Below are positions 60,098-64,000 of a stretch of 64,000 bases of DNA, piece after piece. The first letter of the stretch is position 1, and every line of letters starts with the position of its first letter. The notes beneath the pieces are model-generated. The model made no database searches, was not told the origin of the DNA, and was given only the letters and a program-made list of their open reading frames with translations. Position numbers and translations under genes: made by a program. The DNA is from Rhodobacterales bacterium HKCCA1288 (GTDB lineage Bacteria > Pseudomonadota > Alphaproteobacteria > Rhodobacterales > Rhodobacteraceae): assembly GCA_015693905.1 (NCBI GenBank), contig CP065161.1, forward strand, positions 1,178,001 to 1,242,000, in the 5' to 3' direction.

Positions 60098-62434
60098 GTG
60101 CCGTCGTTTTCAAATACCCTAGAGCAGGCCATCCATGCGGCTTTGGCGCAGGCGAATGCGCGCAAGCATGAATTGGCAACATTGGAACATCTTCTGCTGG
60201 CGCTGTTGGACGAGCCTGACGCGGCCAAAGTCATGCGCGCCTGTAGCGTAGACATTGATGCCCTGCGCGAGACGCTTATCACCTTCATTGATGAAGAATT
60301 GGCCACGCTTGAGACAGATATCGAGGGCTCTGAGGCAGTGCCGACCGCGGCCTTCCAGCGGGTGATCCAACGCGCTGCGATCCATGTGCAATCCTCGGGT
60401 CGCACCGAGGTCACAGGGGCAAACGTCCTTGTCGCGATTTTCGCAGAGCGCGAGTCAAACGCAGCCTATTTCCTGCAAGAGCAGGATATGACCCGCTATG
60501 ACGCGGTGAATTTCATCGCCCATGGCGTGGCGAAAGATCCGTCTTTTGGGGAAAGCCGCCCTGTTTCAGGCGCGACTGATCCGATGGACGAGGGCGGTGA
60601 AACAAGTGGCAACCCGCCCGAGGGTAGTGATGCCAAGGAATCCGCCCTTGCCAAATACTGCGTTGATCTGAACAAAAAGGCGCATGATGGCGATGTTGAC
60701 CCGCTGATAGGTCGCCATGATGAGGTGGAACGCTGCATTCAAGTGCTGTGCCGCCGCCGCAAAAACAACCCGCTCTTGGTCGGCGATCCCGGTGTTGGCA
60801 AGACTGCCATTGCCGAAGGTCTGGCGAAAAAGATTGTCGAGGGCGAAACGCCTGAGGTTTTGGCGAAATCCACCATTTATTCGCTCGACATGGGCGCGCT
60901 TTTGGCAGGCACACGCTATCGCGGTGATTTTGAAGAACGGCTGAAGGCCGTGGTCAACGAATTGGAAGACCATCCTGACGCGGTTCTTTTCATCGATGAA
61001 ATTCATACTGTCATCGGGGCGGGTGCGACATCGGGTGGGGCCATGGATGCCTCAAACCTGCTTAAGCCCGCGTTGCAGGGCGGCAAATTGCGCTGCATGG
61101 GATCGACAACCTATAAAGAGTTCCGTCAACATTTTGAAAAAGACCGCGCGCTCTCGCGCCGCTTCCAGAAGATTGACGTCAATGAACCATCCGTTGAGGA
61201 TTCGGTGAAAATCTTGCGGGGGCTGAAGCCTTATTTCGAAAGCCACCATGATGTGAAATACACCGCCGATGCGATCCGCACCGCGGTGGAACTGTCGGCG
61301 CGCTATATCAACGACCGCAAATTGCCCGATAAAGCAATTGACGTGATAGACGAGGCCGGTGCGGCACAGCATCTGCTGCCAGATAGCAAGCGGCGCAAGA
61401 CCATTGGCCCAAAGGAAATCGAAGCCGTGGTCGCCAAAATCGCGCGCATCCCGCCAAAGAACGTCTCAAAGGACGATGCAGAAGTGCTGCGCGATTTGGA
61501 AAAAACACTCAAGCGCGTGGTGTTCGGCCAAGACAAAGCGATCGAGGCCTTGGCCTCTGCGATCAAATTGGCCCGCGCGGGTCTGCGGGAACCAGAAAAG
61601 CCGATTGGCAACTATCTCTTCGCGGGGCCAACAGGTGTTGGTAAAACCGAAGTGGCCAAACAACTGGCAGATATCCTTGGGGTCGAGTTGCTGCGTTTTG
61701 ACATGTCCGAATACATGGAGAAACACGCAGTATCCCGCCTGATTGGCGCGCCTCCGGGATATGTCGGGTTCGATCAGGGCGGACTTCTGACTGATGGTGT
61801 GGATCAGCATCCTCATTGCGTGCTGTTGTTGGACGAAATCGAAAAAGCCCATCCTGATGTGTTCAACATCCTGTTGCAGGTCATGGATCACGGTACGTTG
61901 ACCGATCACAATGGACGTTCAGTCGATTTCCGCAATGTCGTCTTGATCATGACCTCAAACGCAGGCGCAGCCGAACAGGCGAAGGCGGCTATTGGATTTG
62001 GTCGCGACCGCCGCGAAGGTGAGGATACCGCCGCGATTGAGCGCACCTTCACCCCTGAATTCCGCAACCGCTTGGACGCGGTGATCAGTTTCGGCGCACT
62101 GCCAAAAGATGTAATCCTGCAGGTGGTTGAGAAATTCGTGCTGCAACTTGAGGCGCAGCTGCTTGATCGCAATGTGACGATCGAGCTGACCAAACCCGCA
62201 GCTGAACTTTTGGCCGATTTGGGCTATGATGATCGTATGGGCGCGCGCCCATTGGGCCGTGTCATCCAAGAACAAATCAAAAAGCCACTGGCCGAAGAAT
62301 TACTGTTTGGCAAACTGGCCAAGGGTGGCAATGTGAAGGTTGGTGTTAAAGACGGCAAAATCGACCTGCGCATTGAAAACGGTGCGCCACCGCGGATCAG
62401 TTCGAAAAAGCCACCGCTGCTCACGGCAGAATGA
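60098..62434 (+). CDS. clpA: ATP-dependent Clp protease ATP-binding subunit ClpA
   Basis: 778-residue unfoldase that feeds proteins to ClpP. Order: two N-domain repeats (to about residue 145), AAA1 with Walker [18 protein letters not shown]2 with [14 protein letters not shown], and the ClpP-binding loop around IGFGRDRRE. The start is GTG at 60098, supported by AAAGGAG; the frame upstream to 60029 is not typical. The adaptor gene clpS, often adjacent, is absent here. Confidence 0.95.
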   Translation: MPSFSNTLEQAIHAALAQANARKHELATLEHLLLALLDEPDAAKVMRACSVDIDALRETLITFIDEELATLETDIEGSEAVPTAAFQRVIQRAAIHVQSSGRTEVTGANVLVAIFAERESNAAYFLQEQDMTRYDAVNFIAHGVAKDPSFGESRPVSGATDPMDEGGETSGNPPEGSDAKESALAKYCVDLNKKAHDGDVDPLIGRHDEVERCIQVLCRRRKNNPLLVGDPGVGKTAIAEGLAKKIVEGETPEVLAKSTIYSLDMGALLAGTRYRGDFEERLKAVVNELEDHPDAVLFIDEIHTVIGAGATSGGAMDASNLLKPALQGGKLRCMGSTTYKEFRQHFEKDRALSRRFQKIDVNEPSVEDSVKILRGLKPYFESHHDVKYTADAIRTAVELSARYINDRKLPDKAIDVIDEAGAAQHLLPDSKRRKTIGPKEIEAVVAKIARIPPKNVSKDDAEVLRDLEKTLKRVVFGQDKAIEALASAIKLARAGLREPEKPIGNYLFAGPTGVGKTEVAKQLADILGVELLRFDMSEYMEKHAVSRLIGAPPGYVGFDQGGLLTDGVDQHPHCVLLLDEIEKAHPDVFNILLQVMDHGTLTDHNGRSVDFRNVVLIMTSNAGAAEQAKAAIGFGRDRREGEDTAAIERTFTPEFRNRLDAVISFGALPKDVILQVVEKFVLQLEAQLLDRNVTIELTKPAAELLADLGYDDRMGARPLGRVIQEQIKKPLAEELLFGKLAKGGNVKVGVKDGKIDLRIENGAPPRISSKKPPLLTAE

Positions 62435-63417
62435 CCTGCGGCGCAGCGTTAACATCAAAAGCGACCCCCTTTTTGAGTGGGGTCGCTTTTTTCTGCGCCT
62501 CTTTTGCAGGTAATGCCACCCCGCCGAGCCTCAGCTTTCCTGTCGACTGCCGATTGGGTGAGACCTGTTTCATTCAGCAATATGTCGACCATGATCCAAG
62601 CATAGCGGCGCGCGATTACACCTGCGGCCCCCAAAGCTATGACGGGCATCAAGGCACTGATTTCCGCCTTTCTGATCTGGCAGCCCTAACGCGCAATGTC
62701 GCCGTTCTGGCTACGGCGGATGGTATTGTGCAGGCCACGCGAGATGGGGTTCTCGATCAAGGCATCGCCGCCATGCCCAAGGGGCAGGATTGCGGAAACG
62801 GTGTTGTGATTGACCACGGCGATGGATGGCAAAGCCAATATTGCCACCTTGCCCAAGGCAGCATCGCCGTGACCCACGGGCAAAATGTTCAAGCCGGCGC
62901 GCGGCTTGGGGTGATCGGGCTGTCAGGGCGCACCGAATTTCCGCATCTGCATTTCACCTTGCGCCACAATGGCACGGTGATTGATCCTTTCAATCAAAGT
63001 GCTGAGGGGCATTGCGGCCTCGACACGGCCCAACTCTGGCACCCTGCATTGCCCGCGCCCACCGCAGATGTCATGGCAGCAGGTTTTTCCGATGCCCTGC
63101 CCGATTATGATGCAATTCGCGCAGGGCGCGCGCATCTGCCCATGGCCACCCGCAGCGCAAGCGCCTTGGTGGTCTGGGGCTTTGCCCATAGTGGGCAGAT
63201 CGGCGATCGTATGGAGTTTGAAATCACAGGGCCGAACGGGGCGCTTCTGCACGAAAACAGTGTCACATTAGAGCGCGCCCAAGCGCAGTTTTTTCGCGCC
63301 TCTGGCCGCCGCGCGCCAAACGGGGGATGGGGCGCGGGACGATATATCGGGGAAATCCGACTGATCCGCGAAGGTGAACTTATCTCAATCCGTCAAACAG
63401 AAATCGAGCTGCGCTAA
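62431..63417 (+). CDS. Secreted M23 family metallopeptidase
   Basis: 328-residue protein with an intact LytM zinc site: His and Asp in DGHQGTDFR, and HLHF in EFPHLHFTL, with QSQYCHL between. It probably cuts peptidoglycan peptide bridges. The first 32 residues (TPFLSGVAFFCASFAGNA) look like a signal peptide. The ATG overlaps the clpA stop by ATGA. Unusually, a terminator hairpin lies at codons 9-21. A TTG start at 62472 is an alternative that would leave a shorter leader. A C-terminal beta-rich domain follows the peptidase. Confidence 0.85.
   Translation: MTCGAALTSKATPFLSGVAFFCASFAGNATPPSLSFPVDCRLGETCFIQQYVDHDPSIAARDYTCGPQSYDGHQGTDFRLSDLAALTRNVAVLATADGIVQATRDGVLDQGIAAMPKGQDCGNGVVIDHGDGWQSQYCHLAQGSIAVTHGQNVQAGARLGVIGLSGRTEFPHLHFTLRHNGTVIDPFNQSAEGHCGLDTAQLWHPALPAPTADVMAAGFSDALPDYDAIRAGRAHLPMATRSASALVVWGFAHSGQIGDRMEFEITGPNGALLHENSVTLERAQAQFFRASGRRAPNGGWGAGRYIGEIRLIREGELISIRQTEIELR
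62457..62492 (+). terminator. Terminator of clpA, lying within the M23 gene
   Basis: A perfect 12-bp stem (62457-62468 with 62479-62490), 10-base loop, then T's. It starts 23 bases after the clpA stop but within the coding sequence of the overlapping M23 gene. Confidence 0.75.
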
Positions 63418-64000
63418 CGCTCAGTCAATTTAAGTTCTATCCTGCGGTTTTGCGCCCGCGCTGCGGCGCTATCCCCTTCGGCTACGGGGTGGAATTCACC
63501 AAACCCTGTGGCGGCCAATCGCTCGGACGGAATGCCCAATTCCTCGCTCATATAAAGAACCACGGACAAGGCGCGCGCCTGCGACAATTCCCAGTTGCTC
63601 GAAAATTCCGCATTGGCTGATAGGGGGACATTATCGGTATGGCCATCAACACGAATGATCCAATCGATGGTATCTGGAATTTCATCGGAAACCTGCAACA
63701 GCAATTCTGCCACATTGGCAATTTGTGCGCGCCCCTCAGGGCTCAGATCAGCGCGGGCGCTGTCAAACAAGACCTCAGACGAAAACACGAAACGGTCGCC
63801 CACGATCCGCACGCCATCACGCCCCTCAAGCACCTCTCTCAGGCGACCAAAGAAATCGGATCTGTAGCGTTCCAAACGCTGCGCTTCTGCGGCTTCGAGA
63901 TCAGCACGCGCGCGCTGCTCGGCCGCTACTTGCGCCAGAGCCGTGTTCAATCGCGTTCCTAGCGCGTCAATTTGGACTTGTGCCGCCTCATCGCGCGCCT
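63414..64000 (-). CDS. OmpA-like peptidoglycan-binding domain protein (partial, N-terminus outside window)
   Basis: About 195 C-terminal residues are visible, and the frame is open to the right edge. An Ala/Glu/Arg-rich coiled coil (QVAAEQRARADLEAAEAQRLERYR) leads into an OmpA/MotB domain: VLFDSARADLSPEGRAQI, RVDGHTDNVPL and the Arg-rich end AARAQNRRIELKL. Such chimeras commonly sit beside a MotA/TolQ/ExbB-type channel gene, which would be outside the window. Convergent with the M23 gene, overlapping by 4 bases. Confidence 0.88.
   Translation of the reverse strand, partial: ARDEAAQVQIDALGTRLNTALAQVAAEQRARADLEAAEAQRLERYRSDFFGRLREVLEGRDGVRIVGDRFVFSSEVLFDSARADLSPEGRAQIANVAELLLQVSDEIPDTIDWIIRVDGHTDNVPLSANAEFSSNWELSQARALSVVLYMSEELGIPSERLAATGFGEFHPVAEGDSAAARAQNRRIELKLTER

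Overview
The window is a stretch of ordinary alphaproteobacterial chromosome, almost certainly from a member of the Rhodobacteraceae (Roseobacter/Rhodobacter type). The evidence is the gene content and order: an F1-only atpHAGDC operon, a pccB-pccA-mcm propionate locus with small lipoproteins inside it, an Hsp20-DUF1150 pair, Hda-Ppk-Ppx, a fused sulfurylase/APS kinase, and a perfect CIRCE in front of groES-groEL. GC content is moderately high, coding density is very high, and several operons join genes through ATGA overlaps. I see no insertion sequence, prophage, CRISPR array, rRNA or tRNA gene. No gene-free stretch exceeds about 300 bases.

Layout from left to right. Positions 1-8173 (minus strand) hold lolD (cut by the edge), lolC, a BCP-type peroxiredoxin, proS, an SMR efflux protein, a degenerate LytM/NlpD lipoprotein, pcm, surE and an MFS drug exporter; surE-pcm-nlpD is the same order as in E. 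coli. Positions 8388-16017 are the methylmalonyl-CoA propionate pathway: pccB, a 48-residue lipoprotein, an unknown protein, a glycine-zipper lipoprotein, a strong terminator, pccA, a DUF4174 gene on the opposite strand, and mcm. Positions 16114-22153 run AI-2E permease, hdaA, ppk, ppx and a NUDIX hydrolase. Positions 22150-25831 (minus) are an EamA transporter, an isolated phnM-like gene and nadE. A secreted protein of 19 MORN repeats (25987-27489) faces the sat-cysC fusion; then come trxB and, divergent from it, an Lrp regulator.

Positions 31131-34192 (minus) carry a 46-residue small gene with its own promoter, pgeF, a MidA-type methyltransferase and lgt. Next come ubiK, ybjN, proC, csaA, tdk, a Tat-exported YHS protein, carB, purK-purE, DUF465, hsp20, DUF1150, groL-groS, a manganese pyrophosphatase, a HAD phosphatase, a PhaJ-type hydratase, ribF, a YcgN protein, threonine aldolase, an HCCA isomerase and prs. 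The F1 ATP synthase operon (53136-57997, minus), a methyltransferase, gloB, clpA, an M23 peptidase and the end of an OmpA-domain gene close the window.

The most interesting signals are in RNA and regulation rather than in new enzymes: a ROSE-like RNA thermometer in front of hsp20; a promoter-equipped small gene at 31131-31271; a rho-independent terminator that also encodes part of a signal peptide (62457-62492); a terminator inside the pcc cluster; paired TTTGCAAA boxes in front of pccB; a PhaR-like box in front of the hydratase; and leader hairpins before the AI-2E permease, proC and the atp operon. No clearly new multi-gene system was recognised; the uncharacterised proteins between pccB and pccA are the best candidate for undescribed biology.
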